From NCBI GenBank assembly GCA_964035545.1, contig CAXIUT010000230.1, positions 1,364,001-1,428,000 on the forward strand: a stretch of DNA of 64,000 bases, written 5' to 3'. Within the stretch, counting starts at the first letter, position 1. Each line of letters begins with the position of its first letter. Of the stretch, positions 1 to 17,000 are shown one piece after another. The position numbers and the translations under genes are program-made. The notes under the pieces are model-generated. The model was not told where the DNA came from. It was given only the letters and a program-made list of their open reading frames with translations, and did not search any database. The DNA is from Bugula neritina (taxonomy: Eukaryota > Bryozoa > Gymnolaemata > Cheilostomatida > Bugulidae).

Positions 1-3000
1 AACTGCGACACGTTGAAAATTACTGAAACATACTGAAATATACTGCGACGCCTTAAAATATACTGCAACATACTGAAATAGACTGCAAGTGGTGCAACAT
101 ACTGAAATACACTGTGACACACTGAAATACACTGCAACATACCGCAACATACTGCAACATACTGAAATACACTGTAACCTATTGAAATACACTGCATCAT
201 ACTGCAACATACTGAAAAACACTGGAACATATTGATATACACTGCAACTCATTGAAATATACTGCAACACACTGCAACATACGGCAGCATACCGAAATAT
301 ACTGCGACACCTTGAAAAATACTGCAACATACTGAAATATACTGCAAGTGTTGCAGCATACTGAAATACACTGTGACATACTGAAATACACTGCAACATA
401 CTGCAAGATATTGCAACGTACGGAAATACAGTGTAACTTATTGAATTACACTGCATCATACTGCAACATACTGAGATACACTGGAACATATTGATATACA
501 CTGCAATACATTGAAATATACTGCAACACACTGAACCATATGGCAACACACCGAAATTAACTGCGACACACTGAAAAATACTGCAACATACGAATTATAC
601 TTCAAGTGGTGCAACATACTGAAATACAATGTGACACACTGAAATACACTGCAACATACTGCAACATACTGCAACATACTGAAATATACTGCGACACATT
701 AAAATATACTGCAACATATTGAAATATACTGAAACATACTGCAACATGCTGAAATATACTGCAACATACTGAAATACACTATAACATATTGAAATATACT
801 GCAACCTACTGAATTACACTCCAACATACTGAAATATGCTGTCGCATACTGAAATACACTGCAACACACTGAAGTATACTGTAATACACTAAAATGTGAT
901 GCAACATACAGAATTATACTGCAAGATACTCAATCAGACTGTGACATACTGAAGTACACTGCAACATACTGCAAGATACTGCAATATACTGAAATACACT
1001 GTAACATACTGAAATACATTGCAACGCATTAAAATATACTGCAACACACTGAAACATACGGCAATATACCGAAATACACTGCGACACTCTGAAAAATACT
1101 GTAAATACTGCAACATACTGAGATACACTGGAACATATTGATATACACTGCAACACATTGAAATATACTGCAACACACTGAACCATATGGCAACATACCG
1201 AAATTAACTGCGACACACTGAAAAATACTGCAACATACGAATTATACTTCAAGTGGTGCAACATACTGAAATACAATGTGACACACTGAAATACACTGCA
1301 ACATACTGCAACATACTGAAATATACTGCGACACATTAAAATATACTGCAACATATTGAAATATACTGAAACATACTGCAACATGCTGAAATATACTGCA
1401 ACATACTGAAATACACTATAACATATTGAAATATACTGCAACCTACTGAATTACACTCTAACATTCTGAAATATGCTGTCGCATACTGAAATACACTGCA
1501 ACACACTGAAGTATACTGTAATACACTAAAATGTGATGCAACATACTGAATTATACTGCAACATAGTGCAACATACTGAAATACACAGTTATATATTGAA
1601 ATACACTGCGACACATTGAAATATACTGCAACATACTGAAATATACTGCAAGATACTGCAACATACTGAAATAGACTGTGACATACTGAAATACACTGCA
1701 CAATACTGCAAGAAACTGCAACGTACTGAAATACACCGTAACATATTGAAATACACTGCATCATACTGCAACATACTCACATACACTGGAACATATTTAT
1801 ATACACTGCAACACATTGAAATATACTGCAACACGCGGAACCATTCAGCAACATACCGAAATATACTGCGACACAGTGAAAAATACGGCAACATACTGAA
1901 ATATACTGCAAATGATGCACATACTGAAATACAATGTGACACACTGAAATACACTGCAACATACTGCAACATACTGCAACATACTGAAATACACTGTAAC
2001 ATATTGAAATACACTGCATAATACTGCAACATACTGAAATACACTGGAACATATTGATATACACTGCAACGCATTGAAATATTCTGTAACATAATGAAAC
2101 AAACCGGAACATACTGCTACTTAATAAAATGTACTGTAACACACTGAAATATACTGCAAGATACTGAAATATACTGCAAGTGGTGCAACATACTGAAATA
2201 CACTGTGACACACTGAAATACACTGCAACATAATGCAACATACTGTACCATACTGAAATACACTGTAACATATCGAATTACACTGCAACATACTGCAACA
2301 TACTGAAATATACTGCAACATACTGCAACATACTGAAATACACTGCAACATACTGAATTACATTGCAACACATTAAAATATACTGCAACATACTGAAACA
2401 TACTGCAACATACCGAAATATACTGCAACATACTGAAATACACATTAACATATTGAAATATACTGCAACATACTGAATTACTCTCCAACATACTGAAATA
2501 TGCTGTAGCATACTGAAATACACTGCAACACACTGAACTATACTGTAATACACTGAAATGTAATGCAACATACTGAATTATACTGCAACATAGTGCAACA
2601 TAGTGAAATACACCACAACATACTGCAACATACTGAAATACACTGGAATATTTTGAAATACACTGCGACACATTGAAATACACTGCAACATACTGAATTA
2701 TACTGCAAGATACTGCAAGATACTGAATCAGACTGTGACATACTGAAGTACACTGCAACATACTGCAAGATACTGCAATATACTGAAATACACTGTAACA
2801 TACTGAAATACATTGCAACGCATTAAAATATACTGCAACACCCTGAAACATACGGCATTATACCGAAATACACTGCGACACCCTGAAAAATACTGTAAAT
2901 ACTGAAATCTACTGTAAGTGGTGCAACATACTGAAATACACTGTAACACACTGAAAAACACTGCAATACACTGCAACATACTGCAACATACTGAAATACA

Positions 3001-5110
3001 CTGTAACATATTGAAATACTCTGCAACATACTGCAACATACTGAAATAAACTGGAACATATTGGAATACACTGCAACACATTGAAATATACAGCAACACA
3101 CTGAAACATACGGCAACATACTGAGATATACTGCGACGCCTTAAAATATACTGCAACATACTGAAATATAATGCAACATACTGCAACATACTAAAATACA
3201 CTGTAACATACTGAAATACATTGCAACACATTAAAATATACTGCAACATACTGAAACATACCGCAACAAACTGAAATACACTGCAACATACTGAAAAACA
3301 CTATAACATATTGAAATATACTGCAACATACTGAATTACTCTCTAACATACTGAATCATGCTGTAACATATTGAAATACACTGCATCATACTGCAACATA
3401 CTGAAATACACTCGAACATACTGAAGTACACTGAAATACACTGTAACATATTGAAACACATTGCAAAACATCGAAATATACTGCAACATACTGAAACATA
3501 CTGCAACAAACTGAAATACACTGCAACATACTGAAAAACACTATAACATATTGAAATATACTGCATCATACTGAAATACACTGCCACACACTGAAGTATA
3601 CTGTAATATACAGAAATGTACTGTAACATACTGAAACATACGGCAACATACTGAAATGTACTGCAACATACTGAAATATACTGTAAGTGGTGCAACATAC
3701 TGAAATACACTGTGACACACTGAAATACACTGCAACACACTGCAACATACTGCAACATACTGAAATACACTGTAACATATTGAAATACACTGCAACATAC
3801 TGCAACATACTGAACAATACTGGAACATATTGGAATGCACTGCAACACATTGAAATATACTGCAACATACTGAAACATACGGCAACATACTGAAATACAC
3901 TGCAACATACTGCAACATACTAAAATACACTGTAACATACTGAAATATATTGCAACACATTAAAATATACTGCAACATACTGAAACATACTGCAACAAAC
4001 TGAAATACACTGTAACACACTGAAAAACACTGCAATACACTGCAACATACTGAAATACACTGTAACATATTGAAATACTCTGCAACATACTGCAACATAC
4101 TGAAATAAACTGGAACATATTGGAATACACTGCAACACATTGAAATATACTGCAACACGCTGAAACATACGGCAACATACTGAGGTATACTGCGACGCCT
4201 TAAAATATACTGCAACATACTGAAATATACTGAAACATACTGCAACATGCTGAAATATACTGCAACATACTGAAATACACTATAACATATTGAAATATAC
4301 TGCAACCTACTTAATTACACTCTAACATACTGAAATATGCTGTCGCATACTGAAATACACTGCAACACACTGAAGTATACTGTAATACACTAAAATGTGA
4401 TGCAACATACTGAATTATACTGCAACATAGTGCAACATACTGAAATACACAGTTACATATTGAAATACACTGCGACACATTGAAATATACTGCAACATAC
4501 TGAAATATACTGAAACATACTGCAACATGCTGAAATATACTGCAACATACTGAAATACACTATAACATATTGAAATATACTGCAACCTACTGAATTACAC
4601 TCTAACATACTGAAATATGCTGTCGCATACTGAAATACAATGCAACACACTGAAGTATACTGTAATACACTAAAATGTGATGCAACATACTGAATTATAC
4701 TGCAACATAGTGCAACATACTGAAATACACAGTTACATATTGAAATACACTGCGACACATTGAAATATACTGCAACATACTGAAATATACTGCAAGATAC
4801 TGCAACATACTGAAATAGACTGTGACATACTGAAATACACTGCACAATACTGCAAGAAACTGCAACATACTCACATACACTGGAACATATTTATATACAC
4901 TGCAACACATTGAAATATACTGCAACACACGGAACCATTCAGCAACATACCGAAATATACTGCGACACAGTGAAAAATAAGGCAACATACTGAAATATAC
5001 TGCAAATGATGCACATACTGAAATACAATGTGACACACTGGAATACACTGCAACATACTGCAACATACTGCAACATACTGAAATACACTGTAACATATTG
5101 AAATACACTG
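1..5110 (+). repeat. Higher-order repeat, copy 1 (offset 8,857 bp)
   Basis: The block reappears at 8858-14040. From the window start the two align at an offset of 8,857 bp. The offset becomes 8,927 bp after a 70-bp tandem duplication in the downstream copy. Irregular monomers match one for one, for example the phase-shifting CAAGTGGTGCAAC near 86/8943 and the AAATGATGCAC unit near 1908/10765. Similarity stops near 5110, where this copy goes on with CATCATACTGC and the other with CATAATACTGC. The block probably extends upstream of the window. Confidence 0.85.
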
Positions 5111-8100
5111 CATCATACTGCAACATACTGAAAAACACTGGAACATATTTATATACACTGCAACTCATTGAAATATACTGCAACACACTGCAACATACGG
5201 CAGCATACCGAAATATACTGCGACACCTTGAAAAATACTGCAACATACTGAAATATACTGCAAGTGGTGCAACATACTGAAATACACTGTGACATACTGA
5301 AATACACTGCAACATACTGCAAGATATTGCAACGTACGGAAATACAGTGTAACTTATTGAATTACACTGCATCATACTGCAACATACTGAGATACACTGG
5401 AACATATTAATATACACTGCAAAACATTGAAATATATTGCAACACACTGAACCATATGGCAACATACCGAAGTTTACTGCGACACACTGAAAAATACTGC
5501 AACATACGAATTATACTTCAAGTGGTGCAACATACTGAAATACAATGTGACACACTGAAATACACTCCAACATACTGCAACATACTGCAACATACTGAAA
5601 TATTGTGCGACACATTGAAATATACTGCAACATATTGAAATATACTGTAACATACTGCAACATACTAAAATACACTGCAACATACTGAAATACATTGCAA
5701 CACATTAAAATATACTGCGACATACTGAAACATACTGCAACATGCTGAAATATACTACAACATACTGAAATACACTATAACATATTGAAATATACTGCGA
5801 CATACTGAATTACACTCTAACATACTGAAATATGCTCTAGCATACTGAAATACACTGCAACACACTGTAGTATACTGTAATACACTGAAATGTGAAGCAA
5901 CATACTGAATTATACTGCAACATAGTGCAACATACTGAAATACACTACAACAAACTGCAACATACTGAAACACACTGGAACATATTGAAATACACTGCGA
6001 CACATTGAAACATACTGCAACATTCTGAATTATACTGCAACATACTGCAACATACTGAAATACACTGTAACAAAAAGAAATATGCTGTAGCACACTGAAG
6101 TATTCTATAATATACTGAAATGTATTGCAACATACCGAAATATACCGCAACGCATTGAATTACACTGTGACATATTGAAATATACCGCAACATACTGAAA
6201 TGTAGTGTAATATGCAGAAATGTACTGTAACATACTGAAATATACTGTAACACACTGAAGTATACTCTAACATACCGAAATACACTGTAACATACTGAAA
6301 TATACTGCAACATACTGCAACATACTGAATTACACTTGAACATAATGAAATACACTGCAACACATTGAAATATACTGCAACATATCAAAATGAATGGTAA
6401 ACTAGTAAAATTTACTGTAACATAATGAAACATACCGGAACATACTGCAACATAACAAAATATAGTGCAACACATTGAAATATACGGCAACATACCGAAA
6501 TATACTGCAACACGTTGAAAAATACTGCAACATACGAAATATACTGCAAGTGGTGCAACATACTGAAATACAATGTGACACACTGGAATACTCTGCAACA
6601 TACTGCAACATACTGCAACATACTGAAATACACTGTAACAAAAAGAAATATGCTGTAGCACACTGAAGTATTCTATAATATACTGAAATGCAATGTGACA
6701 CACTGAAATACACTGCAACATACTGCAACAGACTGAAATATTTTGCGACACATTGAAATATACTGCAACATATTGAAATACACTGTAACATACTGCAACA
6801 TACTAAAATGCACTGCAACATACTGAAATACATTGCAACACATTAAAATATACTGCGACATACTGAAACATAATGCAACATACTGAAATACACTATAACA
6901 TATTGAAATATACTGCAACATAGTGAATTACACTCTAACATACTGAAATATGCTGTAGCATACTGAAATACACTGCAACACACTGAAGTATACTGTAATA
7001 CACTGAAATGTAATGCAACTTACTGAATTATACTGCAACATAGTGCAACATACTGAAATACACTACAACATACTGCAACATACTGAAATACACTGGAACA
7101 TATTGAAATACACTGCGACACATTGAAACATACTGCAACATACTGAAATATACTGCAAGATACTGCAACATACTGAAACAGACTGTGACATACTGAAATA
7201 CACTGCAACATACTGCAAGATACCGCAACCTACTGAAATACACTGTAACATATTGAAATACACTGCATCATACTGCAACATACTGAATTACACTGGAACA
7301 TATTGATATACACTGCAACACATTGAAATATACTGCAACACACTGAAACATGCGGCAATATACCGAAATATATTGCGACACCTTGAAAAATACTGCAACA
7401 TACGAAATATACTGCAAGTGGTGCAACATACTGAAATACAATGTGACACACTAGAATACACTGCAACATACTGCAACATACTGCAACATACTGAAATACA
7501 CTGTATCATATTGAAATACACTGCATCATACTGCAACATACTGAAAAACACTGGAACATATTGGTATACACTGCAACTCATTGAAATATACTGCAACACA
7601 CTGCAACATACGGCAGCATACAGAAATATACTGCGACACCTTGAAAAATACTGCAACATACTGAAATAGACTGCAAGTAGTGCAACATACTGAAATACAC
7701 TGTGACACACTGAAATACACTGCAACATACTGCAACAAACTGCAACATACTGAAATATTGTGCGACACATTGAAATATACTGCAACATATTGAAATATAC
7801 TGTAACATACTGCAACATACTAAAATACACTGCAACATACTGAAATACATTGCAACACATTAAAATATACTGCGACATACTGAAACATACTGCAACATGC
7901 TGAAATATACTGCAACATACTGAAATACACTATAACATATTGAAATATACTGCAACATACTGAATTACACTCTAACATACTGAAATATGCTGTAGCATAC
8001 TGAAATACACTGCAACACACTGAAGTATACTGTTTTACACTGAAATGTAATGCAACATACTGAATTATACTGCAACATAGTGCAACATACTGAAATACAC

Positions 8101-8857
8101 TGTGACACACTGAAATACACTGAAATATAATGCAACATACTGCAACATACTGAAATACACTGTAACATATCGAAATACACTGCAACATACTGCAACATAC
8201 TGCAACATACTGAAATACACCGTAACATATCGAAATACACTGCAACATACTGCAACATACTGAAATGCACCGAAACATAATGGAATACCCTGCAACAAAT
8301 TGAAATATACTGCAACAGACTGAAACATAAGGTAACACAATGAAGTATACTGCGACACATTAAACTATACTGCAACATACTGAAGTATACTGCAACATAC
8401 TGAAATGTAATGTAACATACAGAAATGTACTGTAACATACTGAAATATACTGTAACAGACTGAAATATACTCCAACATACCGAAATACACTGTAACATAC
8501 TGAAATATACTGCAACATACTGCAACATACTGAATTACACTTGAACATAATGAAATACACTGCAACACATTGAAATATACTGCAACATATCGAAATGAAT
8601 GGTAAACTAGTGTAATATACTGTAACATAATGAAACATACCGGGACATACTGCAACGTAATAAAGTATAGTGTAACACACTGAAATATGCGGCAACATAC
8701 CGAAATATACTGCAAAACGTTCAAAAATACTGCAACATACTGAAATATACTGCAACATGCTGCAACATACTGAAATACACTGGAACATATTGAACTCCAC
8801 TACAACACTCTGAAATATACTGCAACACACTGAAACATACGGCAACATACCGAAATA
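5111..8857 (+). repeat. Satellite segment between the two 8.9-kb higher-order copies
   Basis: The same 10-bp satellite, with shorter internal similarities; the block near 5100-5280 resembles 7510-7690, for example. It holds the only two upstream occurrences of the odd unit TGAATGGTAAACTAGT (6391, where the context is slightly degraded, and 8596). That unit is otherwise confined to the array beyond 24 kb. No gene or transposon was seen. Confidence 0.8.
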
Positions 8858-11800
8858 AACTGCGACACGTTGAAAATTACTGAAACATACTGAAATATAC
8901 TGCGACGCCTTAAAATATACTGCAACATACTGAAATAGACTGCAAGTGGTGCAACATACTGAAATACACTGTGACACACTGAAATACACTGCAACATACC
9001 GCAACATACTGCAACATACTGAAATACACTGTAACCTATTGAAATACACTGCATCATACTGCAACATACTGAAAAACACTGGAACATATTGATATACACT
9101 GCAACTCATTGAAATATACTGCAACACACTGCAACATACGGCAGCATACCGAAATATACTGCGACACCTTGAAAAATACTGCAACATACTGAAATATACT
9201 GCAAGTGTTGCAGCATACTGAAATACACTGTGACATACTGAAATACACTGCAACATACTGCAAGATATTGCAACGTACGGAAATACAGTGTAACTTATTG
9301 AATTACACTGCATCATACTGCAACATACTGAGATACACTGGAACATATTGATATACACTGCAATACATTGAAATATACTGCAACACACTGAACCATATGG
9401 CAACACACCGAAATTAACTGCGACACACTGAAAAATACTGCAACATACGAATTATACTTCAAGTGGTGCAACATACTGAAATACAATGTGACACACTGAA
9501 ATACACTGCAACATACTGCAACATACTGCAACATACTGAAATATACTGCGACACATTAAAATATACTGCAACATATTGAAATATACTGAAACATACTGCA
9601 ACATGCTGAAATATACTGCAACATACTGAAATACACTATAACATATTGAAATATACTGCAACCTACTGAATTACACTCCAACATACTGAAATATGCTGTC
9701 GCATACTGAAATACACTGCAACACACTGAAGTATACTGTAATACACTAAAATGTGATGCAACATACAGAATTATACTGCAAGATACTCAATCAGACTGTG
9801 ACATACTGAAGTACACTGCAACATACTGCAAGATACTGCAATATACTGAAATACACTGTAACATACTGAAATACATTGCAACGCATTAAAATATACTGCA
9901 ACACACTGAAACATACGGCAATATACCGAAATACACTGCGACACTCTGAAAAATACTGTAAATACTGCAACATACTGAGATACACTGGAACATATTGATA
10001 TACACTGCAACACATTGAAATATACTGCAACACACTGAACCATATGGCAACATACCGAAATTAACTGCGACACACTGAAAAATACTGCAACATACGAATT
10101 ATACTTCAAGTGGTGCAACATACTGAAATACAATGTGACACACTGAAATACACTGCAACATACTGCAACATACTGAAATATACTGCGACACATTAAAATA
10201 TACTGCAACATATTGAAATATACTGAAACATACTGCAACATGCTGAAATATACTGCAACATACTGAAATACACTATAACATATTGAAATATACTGCAACC
10301 TACTGAATTACACTCTAACATTCTGAAATATGCTGTCGCATACTGAAATACACTGCAACACACTGAAGTATACTGTAATACACTAAAATGTGATGCAACA
10401 TACTGAATTATACTGCAACATAGTGCAACATACTGAAATACACAGTTATATATTGAAATACACTGCGACACATTGAAATATACTGCAACATACTGAAATA
10501 TACTGCAAGATACTGCAACATACTGAAATAGACTGTGACATACTGAAATACACTGCACAATACTGCAAGAAACTGCAACGTACTGAAATACACCGTAACA
10601 TATTGAAATACACTGCATCATACTGCAACATACTCACATACACTGGAACATATTTATATACACTGCAACACATTGAAATATACTGCAACACGCGGAACCA
10701 TTCAGCAACATACCGAAATATACTGCGACACAGTGAAAAATACGGCAACATACTGAAATATACTGCAAATGATGCACATACTGAAATACAATGTGACACA
10801 CTGAAATACACTGCAACATACTGCAACATACTGCAACATACTGAAATACACTGTAACATATTGAAATACACTGCATAATACTGCAACATACTGAAATACA
10901 CTGGAACATATTGATATACACTGCAACGCATTGAAATATTCTGTAACATAATGAAACAAACCGGAACATACTGCTACTTAATAAAATGTACTGTAACACA
11001 CTGAAATATACTGCAAGATACTGAAATATACTGCAAGTGGTGCAACATACTGAAATACACTGTGACACACTGAAATACACTGCAACATAATGCAACATAC
11101 TGTACCATACTGAAATACACTGTAACATATCGAATTACACTGCAACATACTGCAACATACTGAAATATACTGCAACATACTGCAACATACTGAAATACAC
11201 TGCAACATACTGAATTACATTGCAACACATTAAAATATACTGCAACATACTGAAACATACTGCAACATACCGAAATATACTGCAACATACTGAAATACAC
11301 ATTAACATATTGAAATATACTGCAACATACTGAATTACTCTCCAACATACTGAAATATGCTGTAGCATACTGAAATACACTGCAACACACTGAACTATAC
11401 TGTAATACACTGAAATGTAATGCAACATACTGAATTATACTGCAACATAGTGCAACATAGTGAAATACACCACAACATACTGCAACATACTGAAATACAC
11501 TGGAATATTTTGAAATACACTGCGACACATTGAAATACACCGCAACATACTGCAACATACTGAAATACACTGGAATATTTTGAAATACACTGCGACACAT
11601 TGAAATACACTGCAACATACTGAATTATACTGCAAGATACTGCAAGATACTGAATCAGACTGTGACATACTGAAGTACACTGCAACATACTGCAAGATAC
11701 TGCAATATACTGAAATACACTGTAACATACTGAAATACATTGCAACGCATTAAAATATACTGCAACACCCTGAAACATACGGCATTATACCGAAATACAC

Positions 11801-14040
11801 TGCGACACCCTGAAAAATACTGTAAATACTGAAATCTACTGTAAGTGGTGCAACATACTGAAATACACTGTAACACACTGAAAAACACTGCAATACACTG
11901 CAACATACTGCAACATACTGAAATACACTGTAACATATTGAAATACTCTGCAACATACTGCAACATACTGAAATAAACTGGAACATATTGGAATACACTG
12001 CAACACATTGAAATATACAGCAACACACTGAAACATACGGCAACATACTGAGATATACTGCGACGCCTTAAAATATACTGCAACATACTGAAATATAATG
12101 CAACATACTGCAACATACTAAAATACACTGTAACATACTGAAATACATTGCAACACATTAAAATATACTGCAACATACTGAAACATACCGCAACAAACTG
12201 AAATACACTGCAACATACTGAAAAACACTATAACATATTGAAATATACTGCAACATACTGAATTACTCTCTAACATACTGAATCATGCTGTAACATATTG
12301 AAATACACTGCATCATACTGCAACATACTGAAATACACTCGAACATACTGAAGTACACTGAAATACACTGTAACATATTGAAACACATTGCAAAACATCG
12401 AAATATACTGCAACATACTGAAACATACTGCAACAAACTGAAATACACTGCAACATACTGAAAAACACTATAACATATTGAAATATACTGCATCATACTG
12501 AAATACACTGCCACACACTGAAGTATACTGTAATATACAGAAATGTACTGTAACATACTGAAACATACGGCAACATACTGAAATGTACTGCAACATACTG
12601 AAATATACTGTAAGTGGTGCAACATACTGAAATACACTGTGACACACTGAAATACACTGCAACACACTGCAACATACTGCAACATACTGAAATACACTGT
12701 AACATATTGAAATACACTGCAACATACTGCAACATACTGAACAATACTGGAACATATTGGAATGCACTGCAACACATTGAAATATACTGCAACATACTGA
12801 AACATACGGCAACATACTGAAATACACTGCAACATACTGCAACATACTAAAATACACTGTAACATACTGAAATATATTGCAACACATTAAAATATACTGC
12901 AACATACTGAAACATACTGCAACAAACTGAAATACACTGTAACACACTGAAAAACACTGCAATACACTGCAACATACTGAAATACACTGTAACATATTGA
13001 AATACTCTGCAACATACTGCAACATACTGAAATAAACTGGAACATATTGGAATACACTGCAACACATTGAAATATACTGCAACACGCTGAAACATACGGC
13101 AACATACTGAGGTATACTGCGACGCCTTAAAATATACTGCAACATACTGAAATATACTGAAACATACTGCAACATGCTGAAATATACTGCAACATACTGA
13201 AATACACTATAACATATTGAAATATACTGCAACCTACTTAATTACACTCTAACATACTGAAATATGCTGTCGCATACTGAAATACACTGCAACACACTGA
13301 AGTATACTGTAATACACTAAAATGTGATGCAACATACTGAATTATACTGCAACATAGTGCAACATACTGAAATACACAGTTACATATTGAAATACACTGC
13401 GACACATTGAAATATACTGCAACATACTGAAATATACTGAAACATACTGCAACATGCTGAAATATACTGCAACATACTGAAATACACTATAACATATTGA
13501 AATATACTGCAACCTACTGAATTACACTCTAACATACTGAAATATGCTGTCGCATACTGAAATACAATGCAACACACTGAAGTATACTGTAATACACTAA
13601 AATGTGATGCAACATACTGAATTATACTGCAACATAGTGCAACATACTGAAATACACAGTTACATATTGAAATACACTGCGACACATTGAAATATACTGC
13701 AACATACTGAAATATACTGCAAGATACTGCAACATACTGAAATAGACTGTGACATACTGAAATACACTGCACAATACTGCAAGAAACTGCAACATACTCA
13801 CATACACTGGAACATATTTATATACACTGCAACACATTGAAATATACTGCAACACACGGAACCATTCAGCAACATACCGAAATATACTGCGACACAGTGA
13901 AAAATAAGGCAACATACTGAAATATACTGCAAATGATGCACATACTGAAATACAATGTGACACACTGAAATACACTGCAACATACTGCAACATACTGCAA
14001 CATACTGAAATACACTGTAACATATTGAAATACACTGCAT
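8858..14040 (+). repeat. Higher-order repeat, copy 2 (offset 8,857 then 8,927 bp)
   Basis: The block repeats 1-5110. Over the first 2.1 kb I found essentially no differences in the irregular monomers. Further along there are scattered substitutions and the 70-bp duplication at 11541-11610. This near-identity in rapidly evolving satellite DNA points to recent amplification or homogenisation. An assembly duplication cannot be excluded from sequence alone. Confidence 0.85.
11471..11610 (+). repeat. 70-bp direct tandem duplication (two units)
   Basis: Seven monomers (11471-11540) are repeated immediately at 11541-11610 with one mismatch: CACAAC in the first unit, CGCAAC in the second. The equivalent place near 2614-2683 has a single unit, so this is a derived change in the downstream copy. 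It accounts exactly for the offset change from 8,857 to 8,927 bp. Confidence 0.9.
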
Positions 14041-17000
14041 AATACTGCAACATACTGAAATACACTGGAACATATTGATATACACTGCAACGCATTGAAA
14101 TATTCTGTAACATAATGAAACAAACCGGAACATACTGCTACTTAATAAAATGTACTGTAACACACTGAAATATACTGCAAGATACTGAAATATACTGCGA
14201 CACGTTGAAAAATACTGCAACATACTGAAATATACTGCAAGTGGTGCAACATACTGAAATACACTGTGACACACTGAAATACACTGCAACATAATGCAAC
14301 ATACTGTACCATACTGAAATACACTGTAACATATCGAATTACACTGCAACATACTGCAACATACTGAAATATACTGCAACATACTGCAACATACTGAAAT
14401 ACACTGCAACATACTGAATTACATTGCAACACATTAAAATATACTGCAACATACTGAAACATACTGCAACATACCGAAATATACTGCAACATACTGAAAT
14501 ACACATTAACATATTGAAATATACTGCAACATACTGAATTGCTCTCTAACATACTGAAATATGCTGTAGCATACTGAAATACACTGCAACACACTGAAGT
14601 ATACTGTAATACACTGAAATGTAATGCAACATACTGAATTATACTGCAACATAGTGCAACATAGTGAAATACACCACAACATACTGCAACATACTGAAAT
14701 ACACTGGAATATTTTGAAATACACTGCGACACATTGAAATACACTGCAACATACTGAATTATACTGCAAGATACTGAATCAGACTGTGACATACTGAAGT
14801 ACACTGCAACATACTGCAAGATACTGCAATATACTGAAATACACTGTAACATACTGAAATACATTGCAACGCATTAAAATATACTGCAACACACTGAAAC
14901 ATACGGCAATATACCGAAATACACTGCGACACCCTGAAAAATACTGTAAATACTGCAACATACTGAGACACACTGGAACATATTGATATACACTGCAACA
15001 CATTGAAATATACTGCAACACACTGAACCATATGGCAACATACCGAAATTAACTGCGACACACTGAAAAATACTGCAACATACGAATTATACTTCAAGTG
15101 GTGCAACATACTGAAATACAATGTGACACACTGAAATACACTGCAACATACTGCAACATACTGAAATATACTGCGACACATTAAAATATACTGCAACATA
15201 TTGAAATATACTGAAACATACTGCAACATGCTGAAATATACTGCAACATACTGAAATACACTATAACATATTGAAATATACTGCAACCTACTGAATTACA
15301 CTCTAACATACTGAAATATGCTGTCGCATACTGAAGTATACTGTAATACACTAAAATGTGATGCAACATACTGAATTATACTGCAACATAGTGCAACATA
15401 CTGAAATACACAGTTATATATTGAAATACACTGCGACACATTGAAATATACTGCAACATACTGAAATATACTGCAAGATACTGCAACATACTGAAATAGA
15501 CTGTGACATACTGAAATACACTGCACAATACTGCAAGAAACTGCAACGTACTGAAATACACCGTAACATATTGAAATACACTGCATCATACTGCAACATA
15601 CTCACATACACTGGAACATATTTATATACACTGCAACACATTGAAATATACTGCAACACACGGAACCATTCAGCAACATACCGAAATATACTGCGACACA
15701 GTGAAAAATACGGCAACATACTGAAATATACTGCAAATGATGCACATACTGAAATACAATGTGACACACTGAAATACACTGCAACATACTGCAACATACT
15801 GCAACATACTGAAATACACTGTAACATATTGAAATACACTGCATAATACTGCAACATACTGAAATACACTGGAACATATTGATATACACTGCAACGCATT
15901 GAAATATTCTGTAACATAATGAAACAAACCGGAACATACTGCTACTTAATAAAATGTACTGTAACACACTGAAATATACTGCAAGATACTGAAATATACT
16001 GCAAGTGGTGCAACATACTGAAATACACTGTGACACACTGAAATACACTGCAACATAATGCAACATACTGTACCATACTGAAATACACTGTAACATATCG
16101 AATTACACTGCAACATACTGCAACATACTGAAATATACTGCAACATACTGCAACATACTGAAATACACTGGAATATTTTGAAATACACTGCGACACATTG
16201 AAATACACTGCAACATACTGAATTATACTGCAAGATACTGCAAGATACTGAATCAGACTGTGACATACTGAAGTACACTGCAACATACTGCAAGATACTG
16301 CAATATACTGAAATACACTGTAACATACTGAAATACATTGCAACGCATTAAAATATACTGCAACACCCTGAAACATACGGCAATATACCGAAATACACTG
16401 CGACACCCTGAAAAATACTGTAAATACTGAAATCTACTGTAAGTGGTGCAACATACTGAAATACACTGTAACACACTGAAAAACACTGCAATACACTGCA
16501 ACATACTGCAACATACTGAAATACACTGTAACATATTGAAATACTCTGCAACATACTGCAACATACTGAAATAAACTGGAACATATTGGAATACACTGCA
16601 ACACATTGAAATATACAGCAACACACTGAAACATACGGCAACATACTGAGATATACTGCGACGCCTTAAAATATACTGCAACATACTGAAATATAATGCA
16701 ACATACTGCAACATACTAAAATACACTGTAACATACTGAAATACATTGCAACACATTAAAATATACTGCAACATACTGAAACATACCGCAACAAACTGAA
16801 ATACACTGCAACATACTGAAAAACACTATAACATATTGAAATATACTGCAACATACTGAATTACTCTCTAACATACTGAATCATGCTGTAACATATTGAA
16901 ATACACTGCATCATACTGCAACATACTGAAATACACTCGAACATACTGAAGTACACTGAAATACACTGTAACATATTGAAACACATTGCAAAACATCGAA

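Noticed and set aside
3687-3893. Plus-strand open frames giving HTEIHCNILKYTATYCNIL-like peptides
   Set aside because: These are the same satellite read on the other strand, in patches where TGA is out of frame. They repeat at each higher-order copy and show no coding features.
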